This document shows positions 22,725-32,800 of a stretch of 64,000 bases of DNA, piece after piece. Under the pieces are notes generated by a model that worked only from the letters and a program-made list of their open reading frames with translations, ran no database searches and had not been told where the DNA came from. The stretch is from Pleomorphochaeta sp. (GTDB taxonomy: Bacteria > Spirochaetota > Spirochaetia > Sphaerochaetales > Sphaerochaetaceae). The stretch is from contig JAQQAS010000052.1 in NCBI GenBank assembly GCA_028532815.1, forward strand, positions 62,001 through 126,000. The letters run 5' to 3'. A program made the position numbers and the translations under genes. The first letter of the stretch is position 1. Every line of letters begins with the position of its first letter.

Positions 22725-23756
22725 CTAAGTTGCTTCAACTAATACATTACCTTCATATTTTTTTAAATCTTTTTTTCTAATACAAATATCAACAAATTCA
22801 AAGTCCGGTTTATAATTAGAAAATATAGATAGTTCAACATCATTATATAATAAATTTACTTTATAAAAAACACCTCTAAATTCACAAGAGAGAACTTTTG
22901 CATCTTTTAAAATGATATGAGGTAAGATTTCTTTTAAATAAAACTTATTATTTTCAATTAAATACGGTTTTTCTAAACGATAAAAATAACTAGTGTTTTC
23001 TGCTGAAGTTGTATTTAGCAAAGGGTCTATTATGTGAGCTGGGATAAAAGATCCATCCCCCATGAAAGTTGCTGCAAAAATAGTTTTAGGATTATTATAT
23101 AAATCTTCAGCATTTGAACACATTTCAACTTTTCCCATATTCATCAAAACAATTGTATCGGAAATTGAGAGCGCTTCACTTTGATCGTGAGTTACATAAA
23201 TCATAGTAATGTTTAAAGCTTTTTGTATTCTTCTAATCTCATCTCTAAGATGAGTTCTCATCTTAGCATCAAGAGCAGATAAAGGTTCATCTAATAAAAG
23301 AAGCTTAGGTTCAAAAGCAAGGGCTCTTGCAAGAGCAACTCTTTGTCTTTCCCCTCCTGAAAGGCTGTCGATTTTTCTATTTTCAAAACCTAATAGGCCA
23401 ACAACTTCTAAAAGTTCTTTAACTCTTTGTTTTCTAATGCTTTTTTTTACTTTCTTAATCTTTAATGGATATGCTATATTTTTTTCAACATTTAAATGAG
23501 GGTATAGAGCATAATCTTGAAAAACCATAGCAATTTGTCTTTCATTAACTTTTAACTGAGAAATATCAGTATCATCAATGATTATATGGCCTTCATCGTT
23601 ATTTAATAAGCCTGTTATTAATTGTAAAGTTGTGCTTTTACCACATCCACTAGGACCTAAAAGAGAAATAAGTTCTCCCTTATGTAAGTCTAAATCTATA
23701 TCCAAAAGAAATTGTGGAAATTGTTTCTTTAATTTTAATTTAATTATTTCATCCAT
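22725..23756 (-). CDS. thiQ: ABC importer ATP-binding protein of the thiamine operon
   Basis: The 343-residue ATPase has Walker A GPSGCGKST, signature LSGGERQRVALARAL, Walker B LLLLDEPLSALD and the H-loop VTHDQSEAL. A C-terminal region of about 110 residues extends past the core, as in PotA/MalK-type subunits, whereas classical ThiQ ends near 230. It therefore resembles an FbpC/PotA-type ATPase serving ThiB-ThiP. It is the third gene behind thiB and thiP and under the same TPP riboswitch, which is why thiamine or its phosphate is the inferred cargo. The 48-bp gap to thiP holds no visible strong signal. Confidence 0.8.
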   Translation of the reverse strand: MDEIIKLKLKKQFPQFLLDIDLDLHKGELISLLGPSGCGKSTTLQLITGLLNNDEGHIIIDDTDISQLKVNERQIAMVFQDYALYPHLNVEKNIAYPLKIKKVKKSIRKQRVKELLEVVGLLGFENRKIDSLSGGERQRVALARALAFEPKLLLLDEPLSALDAKMRTHLRDEIRRIQKALNITMIYVTHDQSEALSISDTIVLMNMGKVEMCSNAEDLYNNPKTIFAATFMGDGSFIPAHIIDPLLNTTSAENTSYFYRLEKPYLIENNKFYLKEILPHIILKDAKVLSCEFRGVFYKVNLLYNDVELSIFSNYKPDFEFVDICIRKKDLKKYEGNVLVEAT

Positions 23757-23805
23757 AAATTATCCAAAATAAATAATTATTATATCTTCTTTGTATTTTA
23801 TATAT

Positions 23806-25500
23806 TTAAATATAAAATTTGTTGTCATTTTTCAAATATTCGCTACTTAGGAATACTATAGTACAAACAAATATTAATATAGTACCTAAAGCGCAAGCAC
23901 CGCCAAAATTATAGGAACCTATCAATCTGTACATAGTAACAGGGATAGTTGTAATAGAAGATGAGGCTAAGATAAGAGTTGCATTTACCTCTCCCATACT
24001 AATAGCAAAAGCAAATATAGCTCCACTTAGAAGAGCACTCTTTAAAAGAGGGACCTCAACAGTTAAAAAGGCTTTAAAAGGAGTTGCTCCAAGAGTCATA
24101 GCACTTGCACTTAAAGAAGTTGGTAACTTTCTTATCTCTGGAGTAATTGCCCTAATGTTGAAAGGAAGTACAATTACTAAGTGAGCTAAAATTACTAATA
24201 TTAAACCTTCTGGATTATTAAGTTTAGCTGAAATTAAATAATATCCTAAACCAATAATTACAGAAGAAACAGCTAAGGGTAACATTGAAAGCAATTCAAT
24301 TAAAATTGATGTAGTAGATTTATCTCTTTTACTAGCAATAGCTAAAGATAGAGCCATAGGAGTTGATAAAATAGAGACCATAAATGCAATTTTAAGAGAA
24401 TTTATAACAGAAGAAAAACTAGATTTCATAACCCCTGTTGTTGAAGCTAATCCAAATAATTGTTTATACCACTTAAGGGTGAAAACACTATTATCGCTTC
24501 TAGTATTCGATGCTAAAAATGATTTTATTATAATTGAGATAATTGGTGATAAGACAAATAGAAAAACAAAAACTATATAAATAAAAGTTAATATCTTTCC
24601 AATTTTTGAAATAGGTTTCTTTTGTTTTTGGTAAAGACTTTTATTTATATTTTCTTTTAAAGAAGCTTTTCTTTGAAAGATATTATAAAGAATGAGAATT
24701 ACTATACAAAAAAGAATAGAAATAATTGCATAAGAAGATGCACTATTTAAATCCATAGAAATTCTAGCTCTTCTATATATTTCAACTTCCATAGTTGTAT
24801 ATTTAGGACCTCCTCCTAATACAAGTATTATTGAAAAACTGGTAAAACAGAAAAGAAATACCAAAAGAGAGGATGATATAATTGATACAATTAATCTTGG
24901 TAAAGTGATATTAATAAAGGTTTGCAGCTTTGATGCTCCAAAAACATAAGAAGATAATTCAATCTTATAATCTAAATTTTCCCAATAAGTTGTAACTAAT
25001 ACTAAAATAATTGGAAAATTGTAAAACGCATGTGCAATAATTATCGCTTTATAAGAATATAATATTTTTAGGGGAGGATTTTCTAAATTAAATAAATTCA
25101 TCAATAGAACATTTAAAAATCCATTGTTACCATAAAAAGTAACAAAACCAAGAATTACTAAAATAGCTGGAAGTACAAAGGGAATAGTACAAATAGCTAA
25201 TATTAATTTTCTACCTTTAACTTGATAATTTACTAGTAAATAAGAGCCGGGAATAGCAATTAGGAGAGATAAAAGAGTAGAAATAAAAGCTTGGTTGATA
25301 GTAAATGATAGAATTCTTAGAGTATAAGGATCTAATAGAATTTTTGAAAAGAGTGATAAATCAAACTGTTTATCTACAAAAAAAGCTCTAGATAGAGTAC
25401 TAGTTAGAGGAAGTAAGAAAATAAGAAACAAGATGATTAAAGAAGGAATTGGAAGTATCTTCTCATATAGATTTCTATTATCAATATTATTTCTTTTCAT
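23806..25500 (-). CDS. thiP: Thiamine ABC transporter permease
   Basis: The 564-residue protein has about twelve membrane helices in two homologous halves, each with a binding-protein-dependent permease loop (first near SSYVFGASKLQTFINITLPRL, second near SASAMTLGATPFKAFLTVEVP). This fused layout is typical of ThiP and FbpB. Its place between thiB and the ATPase, behind a TPP riboswitch, supports thiamine import. GAGGGAA precedes the ATG. An intercistronic hairpin separates it from thiB. Confidence 0.85.
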   Translation of the reverse strand: MKRNNIDNRNLYEKILPIPSLIILFLIFLLPLTSTLSRAFFVDKQFDLSLFSKILLDPYTLRILSFTINQAFISTLLSLLIAIPGSYLLVNYQVKGRKLILAICTIPFVLPAILVILGFVTFYGNNGFLNVLLMNLFNLENPPLKILYSYKAIIIAHAFYNFPIILVLVTTYWENLDYKIELSSYVFGASKLQTFINITLPRLIVSIISSSLLVFLFCFTSFSIILVLGGGPKYTTMEVEIYRRARISMDLNSASSYAIISILFCIVILILYNIFQRKASLKENINKSLYQKQKKPISKIGKILTFIYIVFVFLFVLSPIISIIIKSFLASNTRSDNSVFTLKWYKQLFGLASTTGVMKSSFSSVINSLKIAFMVSILSTPMALSLAIASKRDKSTTSILIELLSMLPLAVSSVIIGLGYYLISAKLNNPEGLILVILAHLVIVLPFNIRAITPEIRKLPTSLSASAMTLGATPFKAFLTVEVPLLKSALLSGAIFAFAISMGEVNATLILASSSITTIPVTMYRLIGSYNFGGACALGTILIFVCTIVFLSSEYLKNDNKFYI

Positions 25501-25540
25501 AAGTTCCCTCTATTTTTATATATCTTGAGTTATAACAAAT

Positions 25541-25566
25541 GCTTCCCTAAAAAGAAATAGGGAAGC
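25541..25566 (-). terminator. Intercistronic hairpin between thiB and thiP
   Basis: GCTTCCCTA (25541-25549) pairs exactly with TAGGGAAGC (25558-25566). It starts 15 nt after the thiB stop. The following T content is weak, so partial termination or 3' protection of the thiB mRNA is more likely than a full stop. Confidence 0.6.
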
Positions 25567-25580
25567 AAAAATAAATATTG

Positions 25581-26612
25581 TTATTTACTCATAACTAGAG
25601 TCCATTGATCTAACCAAGTATCAAGATTTGTTTCAATATCACTTGCTTCAAGACTTAGAGTAATATTAGGTTTAGGTGCCCACTCAAAAGCACTAGGTAA
25701 TTCTGTTTTTAAGTTAGTAGGGTACATAGAGTTTGCACTAGCAATATCAAGTTGAGCATCAGTTAGTAAAAAGTCAATAAACTCTTTTGCTAAGTCTTTT
25801 TTAGTACTGCTTTTTACAAGTCCAACACCTTCGATAGTTGCACTATGACCTTCATCAAATATGATAGTTTGATATCTAGTAGTATCTTCATACATAACAT
25901 GATAAACAGGGGATGTGGTATAAGATAGGGTAATTGGAGCCTCTCCTGATGTAAACATACCATATGCACTAGACCAACCTTCAGTAATAGTTAGGGCATT
26001 ATCTCTCATATCATCCCACCAATTTAAATAATCATCTCCAAATACTTCACGAGTCCAAATTAATAAACCAAGACCAACAGAAGAAGTTCTAGGGTCAATT
26101 AAGATGACTTTATCTTTATATTTAGGATCTGTTAAATCTTCTAGTGAAGAAGGTAAGTCTTCTTTACTAATTTCTTCACTATCATATACAAATGCAAAGT
26201 TACCATAATCAAAAGGTAAAAGGCGGTTTTGATCATCAAACTTTAAAAAGCTAGGGATATCAGCTAAAACAGGAGAATCATAACTTTCGAATAAGTCACT
26301 GTTATAAGCCTTCATAGCCATATCATCTGAAATACCAATAATAACATCAGCTTTTGGATTAGATTTTTCTAATTCAGCCTTTGTTAACATTTCAATGGCA
26401 TCTCCAGCAGAAATTAGATTTACACTTACGCCAGTTTTTTCTTCAAATGCAGTAACTACTTTTTGACCTGGACCCCAGTCCCCACAAAAAGCGTCATAAG
26501 CATAAACAGTGATTTCATTTGATGAAACTTGAGAATTCTCTTTGGTACCAGAGGCAAAGAGAGCTAAGGTTGTAGCAAGTAAGGCCACAACAATTGTTAA
26601 AAACTTTTTCAT
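25581..26612 (-). CDS. thiB: Thiamine-binding periplasmic protein
   Basis: The 343-residue solute-binding protein starts with an export signal ending LALFASGTKENS, a spirochaete-like end without a lipobox Cys. VYAYDAFCGDWGPGQKVVTAFEE and the VNLISAGDAIEML, ADVIIGI and FDYGNFAFVYD regions match ThiB/TbpA proteins, which bind thiamine, thiamine phosphate and TPP. A TPP riboswitch just upstream confirms the pathway. It heads the thiB-thiP-ATPase operon. Its GGAGG ribosome site lies partly inside a hairpin that is followed by TTTTTT. Confidence 0.92.
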   Translation of the reverse strand: MKKFLTIVVALLATTLALFASGTKENSQVSSNEITVYAYDAFCGDWGPGQKVVTAFEEKTGVSVNLISAGDAIEMLTKAELEKSNPKADVIIGISDDMAMKAYNSDLFESYDSPVLADIPSFLKFDDQNRLLPFDYGNFAFVYDSEEISKEDLPSSLEDLTDPKYKDKVILIDPRTSSVGLGLLIWTREVFGDDYLNWWDDMRDNALTITEGWSSAYGMFTSGEAPITLSYTTSPVYHVMYEDTTRYQTIIFDEGHSATIEGVGLVKSSTKKDLAKEFIDFLLTDAQLDIASANSMYPTNLKTELPSAFEWAPKPNITLSLEASDIETNLDTWLDQWTLVMSK

Positions 26613-26622
26613 AAAAAAGCCT

Positions 26623-26638
26623 CCAAATTGAAATTTGG
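26623..26638 (-). promoter_or_regulatory. Expression-platform hairpin covering the thiB ribosome site
   Basis: Minus-strand CCAAATT and AATTTGG form a stem whose right arm supplies the GG of GGAGG. AGGCTTTTTT follows immediately and then the ATG. It can work as a terminator or as a ribosome-site blocker controlled by the TPP riboswitch. Confidence 0.65.
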
Positions 26639-26681
26639 CCTAAGGGTTGGATACAAAATGAATGTATTTAAAGATAAAGGT

Positions 26682-26758
26682 GATTGTCTTCCTCCGCTAG
26701 CATTATCTAGATCAGGTTAACGGGTTTTATCTCAGGCAAAAGCCACCCCAGGACAATT
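26682..26758 (-). promoter_or_regulatory. TPP riboswitch (THI element)
   Basis: Read on the minus strand, the element has CTGGGGTGGC, then TGCCTGAGATAAAACCC, then ACCTGATCTAGATAATGC and TAGCGGAGGAAG. These are the conserved CUGAGA and GAACCUGAUCUGGAUAAUGC-type blocks of thiamine pyrophosphate riboswitches. The P1 arms AATTGTC and GACAATC close the structure. It precedes thiB by about 70 nt. Confidence 0.95.
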
Positions 26759-26761
26759 CTT

Positions 26762-26790
26762 AGAGTAATAATGTGAATAATTCTTGTCAA
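26762..26790 (-). promoter_or_regulatory. Promoter of the thiB operon
   Basis: Minus-strand TTGACA (26790-26785), 17 bp, TACTCT (26767-26762). Transcription would begin at the first bases of riboswitch stem P1. The -10 box is poor. Confidence 0.5.
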
Positions 26791-26812
26791 GGGTTTCTCA
26801 TTAGAGTACCAT
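26784..26812 (+). promoter_or_regulatory. Promoter abutting the nnr start (leaderless type)
   Basis: TTGTCA (26784-26789), 17 bp, TACCAT (26807-26812), then 6 nt to the nnr ATG. Its -35 box overlaps the -35 box of the divergent thiB promoter. Confidence 0.45.
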
Positions 26813-26818
26813 TGAGAT

Positions 26819-28294
26819 ATGAAGGATTTATACTATTGTAAAGACATTACTAAAATTGATAGCTTAGCCCAAAATCAATATAATCAACCGGGTATAATTC
26901 TAATGGAACAAGCCGGTTTAAAAACTTGGTTATATATAAAAGATAAAATAAAAAAAGATGAAAATATAACTGTAGTTTGTGGTGGTGGAAATAATGGTGG
27001 GGATGCCCTAGTTGTCGCTAGATGTGCATATAACGATGGCTATAAAAATATTAACATAATTTATTGTTCTACAAAATTTAGTGATAGCTTTGAAATTCAA
27101 GATAAGATAATTAGAAGCTATAATCTTCCAATAACTAGTTATTTAGATAATAAAGATAAATCAATAGATATAATAAATAATTCAACCCATCTAATTGATG
27201 GAATAATTGGGGTCGGTTTAAAAAGTAATCTTAGATTAAACCTAGTTGAGTTAATTAAAATAATTAATGCTTCATCTTCAATCAAATATTGTATTGATGT
27301 TCCAAGTGGTTTATCTGATGTAGTCAGTGATATATGTGTTAAAGCAAACTTTACTTTTTGTATGGGACCTTTAAAAGCATTATATTATTATCCAAAGAAT
27401 ATTGAAAAATGTAATGAGATTATTGAAATCAACCCAAGCTTTCCCCCTCAAGTTATTGAGAAAGTTAAGCCTATAGCTCAACTTGAAGAAAATCATAAAG
27501 TAGATATTTTACCTTTAAATAAGAGTGATTATAAAAAAACTAGAGGGCATTTAGCATCTTTTGGTGGAAGTAATCAATATTCAGGGGCATTAAGATTAAC
27601 AAGTAAAGCTGCATTTAGCTCAAGGTGTGGACTAGTTACTGCTTTCTGTGATTCTCAAATATATAATGTTGTAGCTAGTGAAAGCCCTTCTATAATTGTA
27701 AAGAAACTTGAAGATGGTTTTGATTTAAAATGTTATAATGCAATACTAGCAGGACCTGGTTGGGATAAAAATAGAGAAGAATTACTATTAGAAATACTTT
27801 CATACAATAAACCTACAGTAATTGATGCAGATGGAATTAGAGCATATGCACACCTTTATAGGGAGAAAAAAATTAATATAAAGGAAAATGAAAAGTTAAT
27901 TTTTACTCCTCATTTAGGAGAATTGAAAGTATTAGCAGATTCAGTTTTAGAAAATTATTCAATAGATAATATTGATTCACTATTAGATACACTAACTAAA
28001 TTGAGCTCAATTTTAAATGCAACTATTGTTTGTAAAGCTAGTGTAGTATATATTGTTTCTCCTAATAAGTTACCACTTATTATTTACAATTTAAATCCAA
28101 GTTTAGCTGTTGCAGGAAGTGGAGATATATTAGCGGGGTGTATTGCATCTTTTCTTTGTAATGGCTTTTCAACATATAAAAGTGCAAAAGAAGGAGTTCT
28201 ACTCCACATTAATGCTGGAAAATTAGCTAAAAAAGAACTTGGTTATTATTCAAGTGAGCAATTGATAGAGTATATAGGAAAACAATTATTATGA
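26819..28294 (+). CDS. nnr: Bifunctional NAD(P)H-hydrate epimerase / dehydratase
   Basis: This is a metabolite-repair enzyme for damaged NAD(P)H hydrates. Its 491 residues comprise an N-terminal YjeF epimerase domain (GGGNNGGDALVVAR at about 54-67) and a C-terminal ATP/ADP-dependent dehydratase domain (residues 235-491) with GPGWDKN, VIDADGIRA and the ribokinase-like AVAGSGDILAGCIASFL. Both halves look intact. The ATG has no Shine-Dalgarno sequence. It heads a run of five same-strand genes (small membrane protein, NUDIX, YqeC and a kinase). The stop overlaps the next start as ATGA. Confidence 0.93.
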   Translation: MKDLYYCKDITKIDSLAQNQYNQPGIILMEQAGLKTWLYIKDKIKKDENITVVCGGGNNGGDALVVARCAYNDGYKNINIIYCSTKFSDSFEIQDKIIRSYNLPITSYLDNKDKSIDIINNSTHLIDGIIGVGLKSNLRLNLVELIKIINASSSIKYCIDVPSGLSDVVSDICVKANFTFCMGPLKALYYYPKNIEKCNEIIEINPSFPPQVIEKVKPIAQLEENHKVDILPLNKSDYKKTRGHLASFGGSNQYSGALRLTSKAAFSSRCGLVTAFCDSQIYNVVASESPSIIVKKLEDGFDLKCYNAILAGPGWDKNREELLLEILSYNKPTVIDADGIRAYAHLYREKKINIKENEKLIFTPHLGELKVLADSVLENYSIDNIDSLLDTLTKLSSILNATIVCKASVVYIVSPNKLPLIIYNLNPSLAVAGSGDILAGCIASFLCNGFSTYKSAKEGVLLHINAGKLAKKELGYYSSEQLIEYIGKQLL

Positions 28295-28686
28295 TGCAAA
28301 TTTGGTTTATAACAATTATATATTTAGTATATACAGGGTTAGTTCTGATAACCCAGGAATTTGGAGTTAAAGTTCCAATTTTGCTAAATATGAGAGAGTA
28401 TTTATTCACTCATAGAAAGATCTTTATATTTGTGATGTTTTTAGGATATTTACTAACTATTTTAAATTGTTTTATACCAACAATTCCAGGCCCTATGGTA
28501 CTTGGAGATTTATTTGTAACTATTGCACTATTATATTCATCAATATGGTATAATATTAATCTATTTAAAAGTAAAGGAGATATAATAATTGAACAAACAA
28601 GAAGAAAGTTTAATCTAAGAATGGCAATAATTATTTTTAATATTGCTTTATTACATTTTTTACTTCCCCATTGGGTTCTATTATAA
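28291..28686 (+). CDS. Small integral membrane protein, 131 aa
   Basis: The family is not recognised. It has about four hydrophobic segments (near residues 3-22, 45-62, 68-88 and 108-128) and a polar loop with RREYLFTHRK-like and EQTRRKFN basic stretches. Such basic loops usually face the cytoplasm. Its start overlaps the nnr stop by 4 bp, so translation is coupled, and a NUDIX gene follows 9 bp later. The context suggests a housekeeping membrane role linked to metabolite repair, but this is only positional. Confidence 0.7.
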   Translation: MMQIWFITIIYLVYTGLVLITQEFGVKVPILLNMREYLFTHRKIFIFVMFLGYLLTILNCFIPTIPGPMVLGDLFVTIALLYSSIWYNINLFKSKGDIIIEQTRRKFNLRMAIIIFNIALLHFLLPHWVLL

Positions 28687-28695
28687 AGGATAAAT

Positions 28696-29109
28696 ATGGA
28701 AGAATTAATTGAAAGAACAACAACCGCAGGCATATGCTTTAAAGATAATAAAGTATTAATTGGTAAAAGGGTAGATAAAGGTTCTATTGCTTGTAAATGG
28801 GAATTCCCAGGTGGAAAAAATAGATGGGGTGAAACAATTGAAGATACTCTAAAAAGAGAATTTGATGAAGAGTTAGGTGTTGATGTTAAAGTAGGAGAAG
28901 AATTAGCTAGTTGTGATTTTGTTAATAAAGATACTCATTATACTTTAAAAGCACATCAAATTTTCTTAGATAAAGATATTGAAGACTTAGAGCTTAGAGA
29001 ACACACTCAACTAAAGTGGGAAGAGTTATCAGCTTTAAAAGATTATAATTTTGCTGATAGCGATATGCAAATAATCAAACAATTAATTAAAAAGTTTGAG
29101 GATAAATAA
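28696..29109 (+). CDS. NUDIX hydrolase, MutT-like
   Basis: The 137-residue enzyme has the complete NUDIX box, GGKNRWGETIEDTLKREF followed by DEELGV (residues 38-61), which binds Mg and hydrolyses nucleoside diphosphate derivatives. The start of the fold (TTAGICFKDNKVLIGKR) and the length fit the MutT/8-oxo-dGTPase group. The substrate is not proven. AAAGGA precedes the ATG. It is 9 bp after the membrane protein and 3 bp before yqeC. Confidence 0.88.
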   Translation: MEELIERTTTAGICFKDNKVLIGKRVDKGSIACKWEFPGGKNRWGETIEDTLKREFDEELGVDVKVGEELASCDFVNKDTHYTLKAHQIFLDKDIEDLELREHTQLKWEELSALKDYNFADSDMQIIKQLIKKFEDK

Positions 29110-29112
29110 AGT

Positions 29113-29817
29113 ATGGATTTACTAGATAAAATTGATAGTCTAATAAAAAGCGACAGTAATAAATTAATAATTGGAATAACAGGAGCTGGTGGAAAAACTA
29201 CAACAATGATAGCTCTTGGACAGTATTACAGAGATCAAGGAAAGAAAGTTCTTCTAAGTACAACTACAAAAGTTCAGTCTCCTAGATTCTATAATTTTGA
29301 AGTTAATCATGTATTTATAGATGAATCTGAATTTTTTAATCACACCCCAAAAAATGGTGAGTCTGTACTCTTTGTTGAAAAACATATAATGAATGCTAAA
29401 AAAGCAATTGCTCCAAGGGATGAAATTCTTTCTATTATTACTAACAACTATGATGTAGTTATATTTGAAGCAGATGGAGCTAGATGTTTACCTTGTAAAA
29501 TACACAGTGATAGAGATCCTGTAATTACAAAAGATATGAATGCAATTATAGCAATGGTTGGTCTATCAAGTTATGGAGATATGGCAGCTAATGTAGTTAT
29601 GGGTGAAAATTCAACTCAAATTGTAGATATCGATTATTATCAAAATTTAATAGATGATGAGAGAGGTTTATTAAAAGGAATAAATGAAAATCATAATGCT
29701 ATTATTTTCTTTAATCAATTTGATTTGATAGATGATAAAGTAGCTGATAGTTTAAAGCATTTAAAAACAGATTATCCTATTGTTGTTGGATCAATTGAGA
29801 AAAATATAATGATATAA
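29113..29817 (+). CDS. yqeC: YqeC-like selenium-dependent hydroxylase accessory protein
   Basis: The 234-residue protein has a Walker A-like GITGAGGKTTTM (about 20-31), LLSTTTKVQSP, and VIFEADGARCLPCKIH, the pattern of the YqeC family. In other organisms YqeC occurs with selenium-dependent molybdenum hydroxylases and is thought to help cofactor insertion or maturation. No hydroxylase, selD-type or molybdopterin gene lies in this window. Here it sits behind nnr and a NUDIX gene, so a broader metabolite-linked role is possible. It lies 3 bp after the NUDIX stop. Confidence 0.78.
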   Translation: MDLLDKIDSLIKSDSNKLIIGITGAGGKTTTMIALGQYYRDQGKKVLLSTTTKVQSPRFYNFEVNHVFIDESEFFNHTPKNGESVLFVEKHIMNAKKAIAPRDEILSIITNNYDVVIFEADGARCLPCKIHSDRDPVITKDMNAIIAMVGLSSYGDMAANVVMGENSTQIVDIDYYQNLIDDERGLLKGINENHNAIIFFNQFDLIDDKVADSLKHLKTDYPIVVGSIEKNIMI

Positions 29818-29896
29818 ATTACTTGTTTTAATATTTAGTCCTTGTTTGTTTGATTTCTGTGAATTATCATAATTGTAATAGGAGCTGTTAAATTAA

Positions 29897-32800
29897 ATGC
29901 TAAAAAATGACGTTGAAAGTGAAAAAACTTTACATTTTTATTATACTATATACATTTTTCTATTAATTGTAGAAGGTGTACATTTAATCCTCTCATATGC
30001 AACTGAGGCTTTTTCCTTAAGTAATTTAATAATCCCTTTTCTGTATATTATTTTGGCTTTTATATATATAAACAAATTTAAAAGCTCTGAAAAAAAAGTT
30101 ACCTATTTTTCTATAATCAACATTTTTATACTTTGGTCTTATATAACTTTGAATATTATCCTAAAAAATAAAATATTTTTTTCAGGAGTGTTCTTAATTG
30201 AATTTGGTATTGTTTTAGTTTATTCAAACTTTAAATTGATATATAAACTTCTTTGTCTATTATTAATCAGCTTACAATTAGTCTTAGCTCATTTATATTT
30301 AGGTTTTGGATCAAATATTGTAAAAGAAAATTTGTTATTTATTTCTGGTTTATTTATAATCATTTTATTTTCATGTATTATTTCCGATAAAATTGTTCAA
30401 ATTTATAAGGATCTAATAAAAGAAAGTAATCAAAGTTCTCTGAAATTGAATAATACTAACAAATTTTTACAAACGATATTAAATCAAGAAAAAATAAGGA
30501 TATTGTATTTTTACTTAGACGATAATAGTGCAGTGCTTGCTAGTAATAATTTTTCATTTGGCGGTGAAACCAAAATTGATAACTTCTTATCATATCTTAG
30601 AACAAATAAGATAATCCCCATAGAATATTTTGGTATTGTTCAAAAAGCCATAGATAAGACCAAAGAAGAAGGATTCCATTCTATGGTTGTCCCAGTAAAT
30701 AAGAAAGATAATAGTGTTTGGATGAAATTTAACGGTACTTTGGATGTAGAAAGTATAACAAATAGAGAAAGAATTATTGTTAGTATAACAAGTATTAATG
30801 ATCGAAAGCTAATTGAATTAAAATTCAAAAATGCTCTTAGACAATGTTCAATCTCAATTTGGGAATATGATATTTTAAGTGATAAAATTTTTAATTATTC
30901 CGATTCAGTTCTAGAGTATTACTTTTATGGTAAACAAATCGAAAACGCATCACAGACTATAATTGACAGAAATATTATATATTTTAAAGATATAAGTGTT
31001 TTTCAAGACAATCTCGATAAAGTTAAAAAAGGGGAAAATAATGTCTCTTTCGATGTTAGAATTTTCCCTACTAGAAATAGTTCATATTCTTGGGTAAGAC
31101 TTAGTTTTACTTGTTTCAAAGATAATCAAGAAAGACCAACTAATGCGTGGGTTACTATTGATAATATTGATGATGCAAAGGCCTCAGAAAAATGGTTCGA
31201 AATAGAAAGAAATAAGAATATTGATACTAGATCTGGTTTGTTAGCAATGGCAGAATTAAATATATCAAGAAATTTCGTAATTAATTATTCAAATAAATAT
31301 ATTGATGAAGAACTTAAAGATAATTCGATAAAAACAATGTTAGACTCATTTATGAAAATAGGATTCTCTATAGATGAGAAAGAATCCATTTATAATACTA
31401 TTAATCAAGATAATTTATTAGAAGTTTATAATAAAGGGCAACGAATTATTGAAAATCAATTTAAAATAATAACTGGCTCAAATGATATTTTTTATATCTC
31501 AAATGTTGTTAAATTATATTTGGATCTAAAAACAAAAGAAATTATTGCTTTTGTTTTTTTCTATGACATTACAGATTCTGCTGTAACTAAATTAGCAATG
31601 GATTCTATTTTAAATTCTAAATTTGTTTATTTAGCATACGTAAATATATTAAATTCTCATATGAGTATTAGTAGAACTCAATTAATTGATGTAACAAATG
31701 CTTCAAATGTATTTAGAATATATAAAGATGAATGGGAAGTCTTTATTGAAAAATATGTTCACCCTGATGATAAAGAATATGTTTATAAATGTGTTGATAT
31801 TGAAAATGTCAGAGAACAAATGAAATATAAAAAGAGTTTTAATTTTACTTATAGAATTACTGATGGTGGTAATATGATAACTATGAGGAGAACCCACTTT
31901 GTTAGAAGTGATAAAAAAAGTCCTTATATTGTTATATTAGAAGAAAATATTTCAAATGAAATGATTTCTAGAATAAAGCATGAACTAGTTTTAAAAGATG
32001 CTCTAAAACAAGCAACTCAAGCAGCAAAAGCAAAGAGTGAATTTCTCTCTAGAATGAGTCATGAAATAAGAACTCCACTTAGTGCAATAATAGGCCTTTC
32101 TGAATTAGGTGTTAGTTCTGATAATAGTAATTATAAGGATTATTTTAATAAGATTAATGATTCTGGTCAGTATTTGCTTGGTCTAATGAATGATATTTTA
32201 GATATGAATAAAATTGAATTAGGGCAAGTTACTTTAAATTCAGAGTTTGTTGATACTGAAGAGTTCTATGAAGTTATTTTAACAATAATTAGAAATCAGG
32301 CAAGTAAGAAAAATATTAAGTTTGAATTTATAAAAAATGGTCCACAATATAGATATCAATACCTTGAGAAATTAAGAGTTCAACAGATATTGTTAAATGT
32401 TTTAAATAATGCAATTAAATATACTCCTAAGAATGGACACGTTGTATATACCATCACAAATGTAAATAAAAATGGAGAAAAATACGTTGTCCATGAAGTT
32501 AAAGATAATGGCGTTGGGATATCTAAAGATTTTATAAAAAATATATTTAATCCCTTTACTAGAGAGCGAAATTCTTTAAGTGATACAGAAGGTGGTACAG
32601 GCTTAGGGCTTGCAATATGTGCTAGTTTAGTAAAACAGTTAAATGGTGAAATCACTGTAGAGAGCACCTTAAATGAAGGGACTGTGATAACTATTACTTT
32701 ACCATTAACAGTTACTACAAAAGAAAAATACCTTCAACATTATAAACACAATAAAAAAGTCGATAATAGTAAAATGTTCAATGGTAAAAAAATACTTGTA

